From NCBI GenBank assembly GCA_963971405.1, contig OZ020491.1, positions 2,238,910-2,302,909 on the forward strand: a stretch of DNA of 64,000 nucleotides. The letters are read 5' to 3'. A program made the translations under genes and the position numbers. This document shows, piece by piece, positions 54,064 to 61,965 of the stretch. The notes under the pieces are model-generated. The model did not search any database and had not been told where the DNA came from. It saw only the letters and a program-made list of their open reading frames with translations. Source of the stretch: Psococerastis gibbosa (Eukaryota; Arthropoda; Insecta; Psocodea; Psocidae). The first letter of the stretch is position 1, and each line of letters begins with the position of its first letter.

Positions 54064-56506
54064 GGGGGGGGGGGGAGGATCCATCTGAAGTTACCGAGTT
54101 CTGCTCATTAATTTGTGCTAAACTTGTATTTGTTCGAGCATTTTAGCCCGGGTCCATTCGTTTCAAGGCATATCCAAATTATCTGAAAACTAATTTTGTT
54201 TAGGCCCTGTTCAATTTAGAAGATAAAGATGAAAGATTGGTAATCAACCGTGTACAGGTTGAAGTGGAAGAAGATTGGCGGCAAACTAAGGAAACTTCTG
54301 GCCAGGTTATTTGAGAATTTAGGGTTTGTTCAAAACCTGCACGGAGAAGTGTCAATTTACTAATGAGCATCCATTCTTGTCGCTTCGTCACTAAATAAGT
54401 GGAATTCTGCGTCTATGACACTAGCTGTTGTCCACTCCTTACTGCACCTTTACTTCTCGGACCTTCCTTCCGTTCCAGCTCCACCCTCTTCGGACCGCCC
54501 TCATTTTGCTTTCTCTACCGCTTCCATCATCGCTCTCCACTGCATAATCTCCCTTTCCACCACTTCTTCATACATTGCCATTGGGCGTGTGTCCAAGCCT
54601 TTAAACTATAACATCTTCGACTTCGATGGCAAGGTGGTAGCGTGCTTGCACTTGTGTGAGTCTACACGCCATGCCATCGGAGATCGTAACTCAACACGGG
54701 TAATACCTACAAAGGCGACAGAAGAGGTCAATCGGAGACACTCATAAAGTTGTTGGTATACCATTAACCTTAAAAAAAATCTTTCCTTCCCCAGGACCCC
54801 CCCCCCCAAAAAAAAACAAACGTATATTGAACTTGCCTTCCTCAATCTCCCCTTCAACTACACCCGGTGTTTTCCATCCTGTTTATGTGCCCGTTCCCCT
54901 CCGGACCTATACAGTACTCTAATACTAGGCTTTTTTTAATACTAAATAAGTACTTTGCCCTTCTGGGCTTCCGCGGCTTGAGGTATGCAATACGAGTGGT
55001 ATTCGTCATATCCAAGCAGATGTTGTTGTGTTTACGGAAGCGGCAGAATGGCTCTGCAGCCAGCGTAGACCGGGCAGGTCAGTGTGCCACTGTCAATGAG
55101 ACGTCACATTATGGCAACTCGGCGGCAGATCGTTCACGGTTTGTAAGCCTAGAGTGGCTCATACGCATACGTAACGACAGTATACGTTTTTATTATGTGC
55201 TAACGTTTAGCCATTACTTCTTTCTTTCCTCAGGAACCACCCAAGATCTCCAAGGAGCTGCTAGCTTCCCTGTTCCAACTGGGACTATCCGCTGCCGCTG
55301 GAGGGGCCGATCCCCGTCTCCGAGGCCTCGGTCCCCAGGAGGTGGAAGCCCTGCGTACTGCAGTCGCGTCCCTTCGACCAGAAGACATCGAGACGTTGAC
55401 TTCTGCCCGGGAACACCCACTGCCGATGCCTGTGTCTGAGCCTCCGCGAATGCCGGGACAAGGCCTTCTGCCCACACCTGGTGAGTGTCATAGTTGACAT
55501 ATTCGTAGAGTCACAGAGACATTTTCCTAATGTTATGTTGAAATTTAGACGAAATTTGCCTTTTTAAATTATATTTAGGAGTACATCACTTCGATCTTAA
55601 GATCTGGGCTATTGACATATGATCCCTCAGACTCGGGTCAGGTGAGGCAGCATACAACAGTCATTCTTTTACCCCTAAATACATTTAAATCAGACAAAGT
55701 CTGCATGCAAACGAAGATCTTGTATATAAATGTTTTCTATTGATCGTTACCCTCTGACTGGCTGCCCTCGGGATCGCCAGCCGCTGTCATCGGGTACAAC
55801 CCGGATAGACCACTACCGGGCTTATTGTAACCTGAGCTTTCACATTTCAGGTAGTTCTCATTTAGCTTGGGCATCAATCGTCCCCGTAGCGTAGCCACTC
55901 AACAACCGCCTCACAAATTTACCAACTTCCATCAGACCTGCAAGTGTTTCACACATTCTGATAGGTTTTTTGGTAGACTCTATCATGTACACGGGCATTG
56001 AGACCATCGAAATAGCAGCAGGATGCAGTGTTCAGAATGGCTCGGAAAAGTGATTTCGGGAGCGCACTGGACCAAACAGAGCGATGCACTTCCCCAATAT
56101 GTACTTGACTATTTAATTTCTAAGCTGATTTCTCTTCATTTCAGTTATGGGCCTGCTTCCTACACCTCCCAACTTCATGATGAACCCCATGGGCCTACCA
56201 ATGGACCCCATGATGGTGGGCCCTATGGTCAACCAAATGGGGCCTGGCCCGATGGGCTCCGGGCCCATGGGCATGGGGCCGTTCGGATTTGGCGGTGAAG
56301 GAATGATGGGCGACATTGACAGTCGTGGTTTTAGAGGCTACAAAGGCGATCGTCGTGGCAACAGAGGCAGTTGGCGCGGTGGCGGACGTGACCGGAATTG
56401 GGACAATAGAAGACCGAGAGATAAGCGGGATGATCGTGGTTCTAGGCATAGGGACAAGGACGATAGGAAGTTGGATAGGAATCGATCGCAGTCGCCCACC
56501 GAGTAA
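38186..56506 (+). CDS. ZC3H4: ZC3H4/Su(s) homologue, CCCH zinc-finger nuclear RNA-binding protein (15 exons)
   Basis: Fifteen exons with GT-AG borders and compatible phases join to 1687 codons plus stop: 38186-38208, 40249-40510, 41141-41518, 42115-42336, 43319-43538, 44762-45736, 46099-46946, 47257-47500, 48628-48822, 49215-49507, 49776-50167, 52605-52851, 53573-53728, 55234-55480, 56145-56506. An acidic N-terminus precedes three adjacent CCCH fingers at residues 211-282 (CX7CX5CX3H, CX7CX5CX3H, CX8CX5CX3H), spaced as in vertebrate ZC3H4/ZC3H6 and fly Suppressor of sable. Long disordered repeats, a conserved QRQKELFLRIQ block, a KKDPRLRRLYRISS block and a Met/Gly-rich, RGG-like tail follow. 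Known family role: ZC3H4 with WDR82 restrains unproductive transcription in the nucleus; the same is inferred here. Introns carry many SINEs and MITEs. Confidence 0.88.
39484..39615. mobile_element. Small palindromic MITE, subfamily 2
   Basis: attccactggtcaatattcc and its complement are the arms; the centre has gttaagtatctacataatag as in 9264-9532. TAA on the left; no clear copy on the right. Confidence 0.6.
39716..39893. mobile_element. Palindromic MITE of the ctatataggagaga family, copy
   Basis: agttctatataggagagatg at the left, inverted tatctcacctgcatctctagaac at the right (partly diverged); the centre tggggccactcgccacttct pairs with agctggtggcccca. Confidence 0.6.
39920..40125. mobile_element. 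MITE with tatagaaaatcc ends, copy 1
   Basis: Left tttcctatagaaaatccagc and right aaattggatttcctatt are inverted; inside are catacttatcttatgg and actgcgcca. A second copy is at 57488-57683. Confidence 0.5.
40249..40510 (+). CDS. ZC3H4: ZC3H4-like exon 2
   Basis: Acceptor aatttcag, donor gtatgt, phase 2 to 0. It encodes acidic EVDLEDGEIASDEEGD, then Q/S/P-rich and R/D-rich sequence ending EPERKKK. DLEDGEI is typical of the ZC3H4 N-terminus. Confidence 0.85.
40640..40890 (-). pseudogene. LINE 3' tail (C-terminal coding end)
   Basis: The minus strand reads GRPRLRWRDQVLEDVHATGT then RAAEDRPRWRGVVAAAK, the typical end of a non-LTR retrotransposon ORF2. The same tail recurs at 42395-42520. Located in ZC3H4-like intron 2. 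Confidence 0.7.
41141..41518 (+). CDS. ZC3H4: ZC3H4-like exon 3
   Basis: Acceptor ttttccag, donor gtatgc; 126 codons. It holds EDELLGLCVRGASPE, WNRPKDLSDVSWQEAAEEGE, an acidic run, and the first part of zinc finger 1 (EICVAYLKGSCNK). The intron splits the finger. Confidence 0.88.
41790..42060 (-). pseudogene. LINE 3' tail, second family
   Basis: The minus strand reads CARSWLEEEIVGTRRRGKMK and GRGRREWRRLIYRTWVTEEL, a charged ORF2-type tail. A diverged copy is at 52260-52560. Located in ZC3H4-like intron 3. Confidence 0.5.
42115..42336 (+). CDS. ZC3H4: ZC3H4-like exon 4 (CCCH fingers)
   Basis: Acceptor tttacag, donor gttggt; 74 codons. It completes finger 1 (GPDCPYSH), then finger 2 (CKFYLKDRCMKRDMCLYLH) and finger 3 ([20 protein letters not shown]), closing EPLNSLTKEILIK. 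All twelve zinc ligands are present. Confidence 0.92.
42395..42520 (-). pseudogene. LINE 3' tail, copy
   Basis: MHATGSRDWKLAAEDRQRWR then GVVAAAKSPPG on the minus strand; same family as 40640-40890. Confidence 0.65.
42550..42765 (+). repeat. tRNA-Glu SINE, full copy
   Basis: gagtagtggtaaagactccg, cactcgcactt-type linker, ggagggcatgtaaagcaggc, gagggctttatggccctaac, taatagaacaaaaagg. One of the best-preserved copies. Confidence 0.82.
43319..43538 (+). CDS. ZC3H4: ZC3H4-like exon 5
   Basis: Acceptor ttccgcag, donor gtgagt, phase 0 to 1. It encodes APKEILGDFPRLSRENLEAA followed by charged E/K/R/G-rich sequence. KEILGDFP resembles the short block after the fingers in ZC3H4. Confidence 0.85.
43910..44716. 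mobile_element. Palindromic element with CAGCAGSCTGATC ends
   Basis: Left CAGCAGGCTGATCATGGTGA and right atcgccatgatcaggctgctg-type end are inverted and continue through attataataccgg. A SINE (44395-44580) is nested inside. Located in ZC3H4-like intron 5, ending 45 bases before exon 6. Confidence 0.65.
44395..44580 (+). repeat. tRNA-Glu SINE, copy nested in a palindromic element
   Basis: actttcacccgagaggttgt, ggttcgagtccc, then the conserved body. It starts after an (att)n tract and lacks the first part of the head. Confidence 0.78.
44762..45736 (+). CDS. ZC3H4: ZC3H4-like exon 6 (tandem repeats)
   Basis: Acceptor tgtttcag, donor gtaagt, phase 1 to 1; 975 bp. It is rich in Gly, Asn, Asp and Arg, with GPNDRRFG-type and about eight NRNFQGDGPG-type tandem units. 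Long ORFs in other frames and on the other strand are shadows of this repeat. Confidence 0.87.
46099..46946 (+). CDS. ZC3H4: ZC3H4-like exon 7 (DDQGRQNF repeats)
   Basis: Acceptor ttttatag, donor gtatgc. Lys-rich start, SPFDFAKELEEYKNKKIELQ, a Gln/Met-rich block, then about twelve units of the DDQGRQNF type, then charged RHHRHHKEEK. Predicted disordered. Confidence 0.87.
47060..47210 (+). repeat. tRNA-Glu SINE, diverged copy
   Basis: aggttgttggtttgagaacc, ggagggcatgtaaagcaag, ccttcctagttgaatgtaac, gtgctaggttggtt. Located in ZC3H4-like intron 7, directly before exon 8. Confidence 0.7.
47257..47500 (+). CDS. ZC3H4: ZC3H4-like exon 8
   Basis: Acceptor catttaag, donor gtatgt, phase 0 to 1. Highly basic (RKHRKKSKRR, KRSKKEKRHKEKR), likely nuclear localisation, then SEDGSFGGIKFKIKLNRDK. 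Confidence 0.85.
47680..48140. mobile_element. MITE with inverted arms of about 70 bp
   Basis: Left ggggtattcactgtgacttg and ttttctacgtagaaaaat pair with right attttacgtagaaaaacgag and aaacagagtgaatacc. Located in ZC3H4-like intron 8. Confidence 0.65.
48370..48545 (-). pseudogene. LINE 3' tail, third family
   Basis: The minus strand reads GRPRTTLEERIEQLAVARGK then EFRKWVRA, another non-LTR ORF2 C-terminal end. Located in ZC3H4-like intron 8. Confidence 0.55.
48628..48822 (+). CDS. ZC3H4: ZC3H4-like exon 9
   Basis: Acceptor tggtttag, donor gtaagt, phase 1 to 1. Acidic, Ser/Thr-rich: FLSSDDERPLSNLVKTAKKD and ETDTESRLVIETHDEPETPS. Confidence 0.82.
49215..49507 (+). CDS. ZC3H4: ZC3H4-like exon 10
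   Basis: Acceptor gctttgcag, donor gtaagt, phase 1 to 0. It begins DEPQIPVHLPQRQKELFLRI, a conserved block, followed by EENWYSSDDEP and a Pro/Ala-rich tail. An internal caggtgagt at 49284-49292 is a possible alternative donor that would leave only the conserved block. Confidence 0.85.
49776..50167 (+). CDS. ZC3H4: ZC3H4-like exon 11
   Basis: Acceptor caacag, donor gtgtgt, phase 0 to 2. Pro-rich start, then FELAALKDLSKINITELLSS, VKDPRTKVFDD and YAKSIYDMPA. Confidence 0.85.
50927..51101. mobile_element. Short palindromic element with CAGCAGCCTGATC ends
   Basis: CAGCAGCCTGATCGAGGCGA and its near-perfect inverse form the ends. 175 bp, the shortest complete member of the family also at 43910-44716. 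Located in ZC3H4-like intron 11. Confidence 0.7.
51245..52090 (+). repeat. Large palindromic family, copy 2 (blocks B-A-C)
   Basis: It opens with tatacgtagtataaggaaag, the (gtct)n tract and block A (gccattattgctg-type end), then block C with a C run of about 27. Block A' is missing. Confidence 0.75.
52095..52560. repeat. Repeat W copy 2 followed by a LINE-tail fragment
   Basis: 52095-52215 matches 6875-7075 (ttggcaaactggtacacgtc). 52260-52560 is a diverged minus-strand copy of the LINE tail at 41790-42060 (catcgtcatcaataatcagc). Confidence 0.45.
52605..52851 (+). CDS. ZC3H4: ZC3H4-like exon 12
   Basis: Acceptor tattgcag, donor gtgtgt, phase 2 to 0. Contains LTDPLALPPLVLGLPFKPAP, AATEIEAGLASHPPIDYKV and VDFTSIKIAPTDPQ. 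Confidence 0.85.
53573..53728 (+). CDS. ZC3H4: ZC3H4-like exon 13
   Basis: Acceptor cttttag, donor gtaagt; 52 codons, phase 0. VKKDPRLRRLYRISSVEEQK is the DPRLRR block of the family; DPRRKAAQ follows. Confidence 0.85.
53885..54075. repeat. Repeat W fragment and T40/G14 homopolymer tract
   Basis: ccgttggcaaattggttcac matches repeat W. At about 54020-54061 an uninterrupted T run of roughly 42 is followed by about 13 G. Confidence 0.5.
54617..54775 (+). repeat. SINE-like repeat 2, copy
   Basis: cttcgatggcaaggtggtag, cgtaactcaacacgggtaat, accattaacctta. Located in ZC3H4-like intron 13. Confidence 0.72.
55234..55480 (+). CDS. ZC3H4: ZC3H4-like exon 14
   Basis: Acceptor ttcctcag, donor gtgagt, phase 0 to 1. 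Contains EPPKISKELLASLFQLGLSA, GADPRLRGL and PEDIETLTSAREHPLP. Confidence 0.83.
56145..56506 (+). CDS. ZC3H4: ZC3H4-like exon 15 (terminal)
   Basis: Acceptor catttcag, phase 1; ends at the TAA at 56504-56506. Met/Gly/Pro-rich, then RGFRGYKGDRRGNRGSWRGG and a charged R/D tail ending RSQSPTE, an RNA-binding-type low-complexity end. Confidence 0.88.
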
Positions 56507-56655
56507 TTGTATTGTATGCACTATCTGTAGTCCACTATGACCATTGTTTTTGTTAATTTGTCAGAGGAGGTGTGGCTATAACAGAAGTCGCGGGATATGC
56601 TATAGCCAATGTGTTCGAACATGTATGTACGTATCTAGGACTAATAGGTTTGAAA

Positions 56656-56661
56656 AATAAA
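56656..56661 (+). terminator. ZC3H4: Poly(A) signal of the ZC3H4-like gene
   Basis: AATAAA, 150 bases past the stop codon. A MITE begins six bases later, so the cleavage site would fall within or at the edge of the MITE. Confidence 0.55.
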
Positions 56662-56666
56662 ACTAA

Positions 56667-56801
56667 GGCGCTTATTCCACCTACGTCAATAGTAAATGTG
56701 GTGTTGACGTGGTAGCAGACATTAAAGACAGTCTCAAAATGTCTGCTACCACGTCAATTCCACATTTACTATGCACTATTGACGTAGGGGAAATATGCGC
56801 C
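56667..56801. mobile_element. PIF/Harbinger-like MITE, 135 bp, TAA duplication
   Basis: TAA at 56664-56666 and 56802-56804. Ends ggcgcttattccacctacgt and acgtaggggaaatatgcgcc; the centre has gacgtggtagcagacatt and its inverse, shared with MITE H. Confidence 0.75.
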
Positions 56802-56860
56802 TAAGAAAAATCCGTGTTGTTCGAACCCACCATCTTGTCTTTCCTGTAATGGCTGAGTAC

Positions 56861-57229
56861 TATATAGGAGAGATGAAACATTTGAGCCCGCCAAAAAATA
56901 TTTTTTTAATCATGGGTCCTCCTGCTACGTCTTATCAATTATTTACTGGTAATAAATAAGGACTTTTTGTTCTATTACTAAGCCAACCTAGCGGAGTTAG
57001 GGCTATAAAGCCCACTCAACTAGAAAGACCCGGGACCGCCTGCTTTACTTGCCTCCAAAGCATGGCCAGGAAATGTAGGACTCGAACCAACAACCTTTCG
57101 GATGAAAGTCAGAGTCCGTACCACTACTCTACATGTCTTGACTGGTCATACATAATAGACGTGGAGGGAGGTCCTTGAAATTAAAAAAAAAAAAAAACTA
57201 AAAACCCACCTCTCCTATGTGGAACTCAA
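56861..57229. mobile_element. Palindromic MITE of the ctatataggagaga family, with a nested SINE
   Basis: Left tactatataggagagatgaa, right cacctctcctatgtggaact. The SINE at 56957-57143 interrupts it between ttatttactggt and actggtcatac. Confidence 0.62.
56957..57143 (-). repeat. tRNA-Glu SINE, minus-strand copy
   Basis: Inverse of the consensus: agccaacctagcggagttag, accgcctgctttacttgc, ggactcgaaccaacaacct, gtaccactactctacatgtc. Confidence 0.8.
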
Positions 57230-57487
57230 GGCTCTCTATTTACTTACGTGATTGGATTACTGAGTTTAATTTTGGCAATATTTAAATTTCCATTTGGACT
57301 TTTAAGCAAAATATTTCACCAAATATTTTTATGATTTAAGACTGATTAGGTATGGAAGCCCAGTGCGCTTGGGTTAATGTTTTATTGATGATTTAAATAT
57401 TTAAAGCTACGATACATTCATTTATTAACTGGTCTAAAATAAATGTATGCATGGTTCTGTTAGTCGATAGTACAATAGATTTAACTT

Positions 57488-57683
57488 TCCTATAAGAAGA
57501 TTCAAATGGCGGGTCTTGCTGTGATTCCCCATACTTATCTTATAGGAAGAAGGCATCGTATCACTTTCGAAAGAGAATGCTCTGATTGTGGGGCGCAATT
57601 ACTAATAGCCATAAGTTAAGTAGGGGGATACGCTGCGCCATTTAGAGAAGGGCATTTTGCCATGTTGGATTTCTATACGAAAA
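57488..57683. mobile_element. MITE with tatagaaaatcc ends, copy 2
   Basis: Left tttcctataagaagattca, right ttggatttctatacgaaaa; internal catacttatcttatagg and acgctgcgcca match 39920-40125. Confidence 0.5.
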
Positions 57684-57715
57684 TTCTTCATTAAAATACT
57701 GTAGTGTGCTAATAA

Positions 57716-57912
57716 GGCCCGGTACGCACGGTCGATCGGTGACGCCTTGGAAAATTTAACATTGGACCAATTGGGCTTGGTGAATAGTTGGTGCAAAACC
57801 ACAGTCTGGCGGAGGGGAATATTTCTGAAGTTAACTGTGATTTTCCAACTGCCCATTTGCTACAATTTCCCAGGCCGTTACCGGCGTCCCGATCGTCAGT
57901 GTGTATCTGGTC
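57716..57912. mobile_element. MITE with TAA duplication and ggcccggtacgcac end
   Basis: TAA at 57713-57715 and 57913-57915. Left GGCCCGGTACGCACGGTCGA; the right end, reverse-complemented, reads gaccagatacacactgacga. Arms also share gatcggtgacgcc / ggcgtcccgatc-type sequence. 197 bp. Confidence 0.55.
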
Positions 57913-58599
57913 TAATATGCGTCTTTTTGGGCTTCATAACGTGAGAATATTGTTTTAAATTTGTTAATTTTATTTGGTGCGGGAATTTCGATGAAATTGG
58001 GGAACTTTTTGATTTTCTTTACGTACCTGCAAGCTTTAATTCTGTTGCCAAGTTTAGCTCTAGAAGAAACCTATGTACCAGAATACCTATTATGAACATG
58101 TATACAGTATAAACTGGATGTAAATATTATTCTGCTTAAGTTGTAAATATAGGCTTATGTCAGACTATAGTGCTTATTGTACATATCAATTTTTTTATAT
58201 TGCAGCTGTATTCTAAGATGTTCTTATTAATCTATAAATAATTCATAGCAGGTTTATATATGATAACGATAGGCAATTAATATATATATATATAGTTTCA
58301 CTTTTTAATGGTTTTATTAATTTTCATTAATGAAACGACACAGGTAGCTATCCTTTTTTTTTCTAAAGAGAAATCGATTTTGGCCCGAGAAAAGGCCATG
58401 AAAATAAGCTAGAAATAAGCCCAGATAGGCCTATTCGCTGTAAAGGTTCGCTTTACCAGGAGGAAGGTCAAATTCGAACAAGATTTCTACCTTGCTGAAT
58501 GATGAATATTCCTGTTTTAATGTATCCATATTAATCTAGTAAATATACAATATATATACCGTACCTATGATTCTGTTGCCAAGTTTAGCCATCTTGAGT

Positions 58600-59196
58600 T
58601 GATCGCATGGAAGGGAAGGGACTTTTTTTCTCGAGAAAATTCAAGGAATGGCAGAAGGTTGGTAGCCTACTAGAGCCGCATCGGCTTCTCTTTAACTTAC
58701 AGTCGGCTGGGTGGTTGGCAGTAATATGTGACATCGATGTCTCCACTCACTCGATCCTGACACGCCCTCTTCAGCTCCACGCATGTATTGGCCCCTACAT
58801 CCTCCATAACTTGCTGCAGATGCTCTCTTCTAGGGTGCCCAGGTCGGTTGACGCTTTCTATTGTTCCTCTATGATGCAGCTTACGAAGTTTTCGTGTCTA
58901 AGCAAATGTCCAATCCAGTGAGCTCTTCTTTTACTTATCGATGCAACCAGATTTTTTATTTCACTTACTCTGGTTAGAACGTCCTCAATTGTAACATGGG
59001 CTTGCCAAGGTAATAGAAGCATGCGACGAAAACACCACATCTCAAATGCTTCGAGTTTCTTTAGTTGTTTCTCACTTGTACACCACGTTTCACAATCGTA
59101 TAGGGCAATGCTCCAAACCAGGGACTTTACCATTCGTTTCCTTGGTCCAAGGATTATGTTCGACTCAAAAATTTTAGATTTTTTGTTGAAAGCCAC
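58600..59196 (-). pseudogene. Non-LTR retrotransposon RT C-terminal fragment
   Basis: The minus-strand frame from 59196 has KSLVWSIALYDCETW, EAFEMWCFRRMLLLPW, TRVSEIKNLV and RRAHWIGHLLRHE, the typical region after the RT palm in LINE ORF2. The frame breaks at 58858. The 58600-58858 stretch holds the decayed tail. 5'-truncated, no catalytic residues. Confidence 0.8.
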
Positions 59197-59502
59197 TTTT
59201 GCTTAGACTACCTATATATGAAAATGACGTTTTCTATCGAGTGAATACTTTATTTAACAAACTACAGCACCACTTTATATGAGGGAATTAAGACGTGTCA
59301 GGCAATTTAAGAACTCACTAAAATATATTTGATGGACGGCGCATTTTACTAAATAATTGAATTCATGGAGCACTCTTCCTATTCCTAGGCAATAGGGCTA
59401 TATAATTATGTTGTATATCTTTGCTTGTGCTCAATTGCGTCCAATCTGTTTTATTTTCTCAATTTATAATAGGCCTATGTTTTTAAATGACAAAATCCTT
59501 TG

Positions 59503-59680
59503 CAGCGACTTCGATGGGAAGGTGATAGCGTGCTTGTATTTGTGCGAGATTCTATACACCTTCACGATCGGAGACCTGTCGTAACTCGGCTCATGTACCT
59601 ATTAGGTTACTTAGTGAGGCGATTAAAGAGTTTAATCGGATATACATTCAATAAATTGTATGTACACGATTAACCTTTTT
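59503..59680 (+). repeat. SINE-like repeat 2, copy
   Basis: gacttcgatgggaaggtgat, gcgtgcttgtatttgtgcga, cggatatacattcaataaat, cgattaacctttt. Confidence 0.7.
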
Positions 59681-61033
59681 ATAAACAAGAAAAGGGTAAT
59701 GGAAAATATAATTTGATTTGTTTTGAAAACCGAATAAAGCTCTCCAATCTGAGGGAGGGTTGGTGCAGGATCGAAGCATGTAGTCTGCAGGATGTCGTCT
59801 TCCGCACCAGTGGGGTAAATAACTTTTGCTGCCGCCCCCTTTAAGTAAATGATCGTAGTGTCCTTTACACAGGAGCCCGAGCGTTCTGGAAACCTGAAGG
59901 GGGCCCGGGAGTCTCCCCGGGTAAACATTTTGAAAATAAAGGCCCGAAACAGTGGGGTTTTACGCAGTTTGAGAACTGTATCAAGGATATGGCTGAAATA
60001 CTGGGATGATTTAATTTCACCCAGACAAGATTTTTAGCACAAACCTGGAACTGGGAGCCGAAGTGCCCCCCCCCCCCCCCCCGTTATTTACGCCACTTTC
60101 GCACTCCCGTGGATAAGATTGAGCAGACAAAATTGCGTATGTGTGATGTGAAAACCGGAAATGAGCCGCACTACACCTGAAGCTATAGTGCTCTGCCCCT
60201 TGCTGACGACGGTACATTTTACGCGATCAGGTTGGAATTACAAAAATGGCGGACTTAATAAGATCCAAGGATGTGGGCACTGGCAGCAAGGGTATTTTTT
60301 AGACATGAGGCAGTCGGCATCCCTAGCGCTGGAATTAAATAAGTACAATATGTAAGCCATAAAGGGTGGATTTCTTGTAATGAAACAGTCAACCAGACTA
60401 TTGTTAACAATTAATTGACTGCTATAAAGTTTTCCAGAAAATGCCTGACTAAATGGCCGTCACTGTTACGTAAGTCTTGGTAATGTCGATGTAGCCATTT
60501 TTAAATATCCCGCCAAATTTGTCGCACCATCAAACAGCAGCCATTGTTGTTTCTTTGTTATGATACTTTTGAAAAATGTCGGACTCTAATTGTCTGATAA
60601 AAGCTAAAAATACACGGTTCATGCGGAAATTTAATAATTAATTATATGGCTATAATTTGATAGTACTGCGTGTTTTAAGTGGATAATATAATCAGGAATA
60701 GTTTAACATTGCGGACATGAGTTTGGTAAGTGTCTGAAGTCATTTTTAGCTTTGTTTTGAAGAGCTTTTTCTGTCACAGCCTACGCCTTTAATATAAAAA
60801 TGCCCTTTTAAAAAAGACCTTTTCCTTTTGAATGCTTTTGTAGGGTTAGATAATGTTAAAAGAGCCAGGTGCCAATGGGGAGCACTGAAATGGTATTTTT
60901 TGGAGGCTCAAGTCAATTGATTCAAAATGCCTAGGATAGCTGTGGGACATTTATCATGCAATAATGACGCAGCATTCGCAACTTTGACGTGCGGCAAAGG
61001 GCGGCTTTATCATTAACAGCCATCAGGTCAAAC
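59681..61033. other. Intergenic stretch without a supported gene
   Basis: A C run lies at about 60067-60081. ATGAGTTTG followed by gtaagt at 60718-60732 could be a tiny first coding exon (Met-Ser-Leu) of a gene running right, but no following exon was found in the window. Confidence 0.35.
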
Positions 61034-61335
61034 GGTAAAGGTTCAGTTTAGCTACCCCTCATAAAATCACAAAATTTGATTTAGCTTTAAAGAAACCCAT
61101 TTCCAAAAGAATTAAAAGTCGGAAAAGTATAGTTTTTGAGTTACAGCCGAATTTAGTTCGAATTTTTCCATGGACACGTATAGGGACAAATTGCTCATAA
61201 TTTTTTTTATGGAAGGAACATTGTCAGAGGCATGTAAATAAGACAACCCTTGCTTAAAATATGAATTCCCTTCCATATTAAAAACATTTTCATTCGACTT
61301 TTGATACAGCGGGGTAGCTAAACTGAACCTTTACC
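61034..61335. mobile_element. hAT-like MITE with perfect 25-bp inverted ends
   Basis: Left GGTAAAGGTTCAGTTTAGCT continues five more bases (acccc) and is mirrored exactly at the right end. The flanking octamers ggtcaaac and gggcaaac differ at one base, consistent with an 8-bp target duplication. 302 bp; no ORF. Confidence 0.7.
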
Positions 61336-61682
61336 GGGCAAACACACTGGTGGATTTAGAGGGGGGGAGGGGATCAACCCCCTCGAAAATATGGCAATAA
61401 GCACCAAATAGAACCGAAAAAAAATTAGGGAACGAAAAATCAGTACTTATCAGTACTGTAAAATATAAACCTTACTGCTATACGCTATACCAAAATGCAT
61501 AAATCCTCACTATTTCGGGCCTATTTAAAAAAAAATCCCCTCGGAGGAGACCCCCGGGACCCCGTGTTATCAGTTTTATGAACACAGTTCGTCTGTAAAA
61601 TCTATGCTGTCGAAATCCGTCTATAGGCTTTAAACATTTCTCTCCTAAATATTATTTTAATTTTTTTGTTGATCCCCTATAT

Positions 61683-61965
61683 CAGCGGTCGGCAACCTTT
61701 TTCTCCAGTGGGCCAAATTTTTTATTCTGTTCCTTCCTGCGGGCCGCACTTACTAAATACATATAGCCTAGGTACCTATTACGGAAACTCTAAAAAGTAG
61801 GCATTTTCTGTTCTTAAGTACCGTAGGCTCTATTTTCCAATAATTAATGTAAACCTCAACAAAAATTCAAAGTCAAAAATCGCATTAACATTTAATTTTT
61901 TACTTGTCGACTTTGTCTGCATAACGCTGGCCGCCGAAAAACACCCCACGGGCTGCCGACCGCTG
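61683..61965. mobile_element. hAT (Charlie-like) non-autonomous element
   Basis: It starts CAGCGGTCGGCAACCTTTTT and ends gggctgccgaccgctg. ccctatat is duplicated exactly on both sides (61675-61682, 61966-61973). The gtgggccaaattttt and gcgggccgca segments resemble the ends of Charlie-type elements. Confidence 0.82.
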
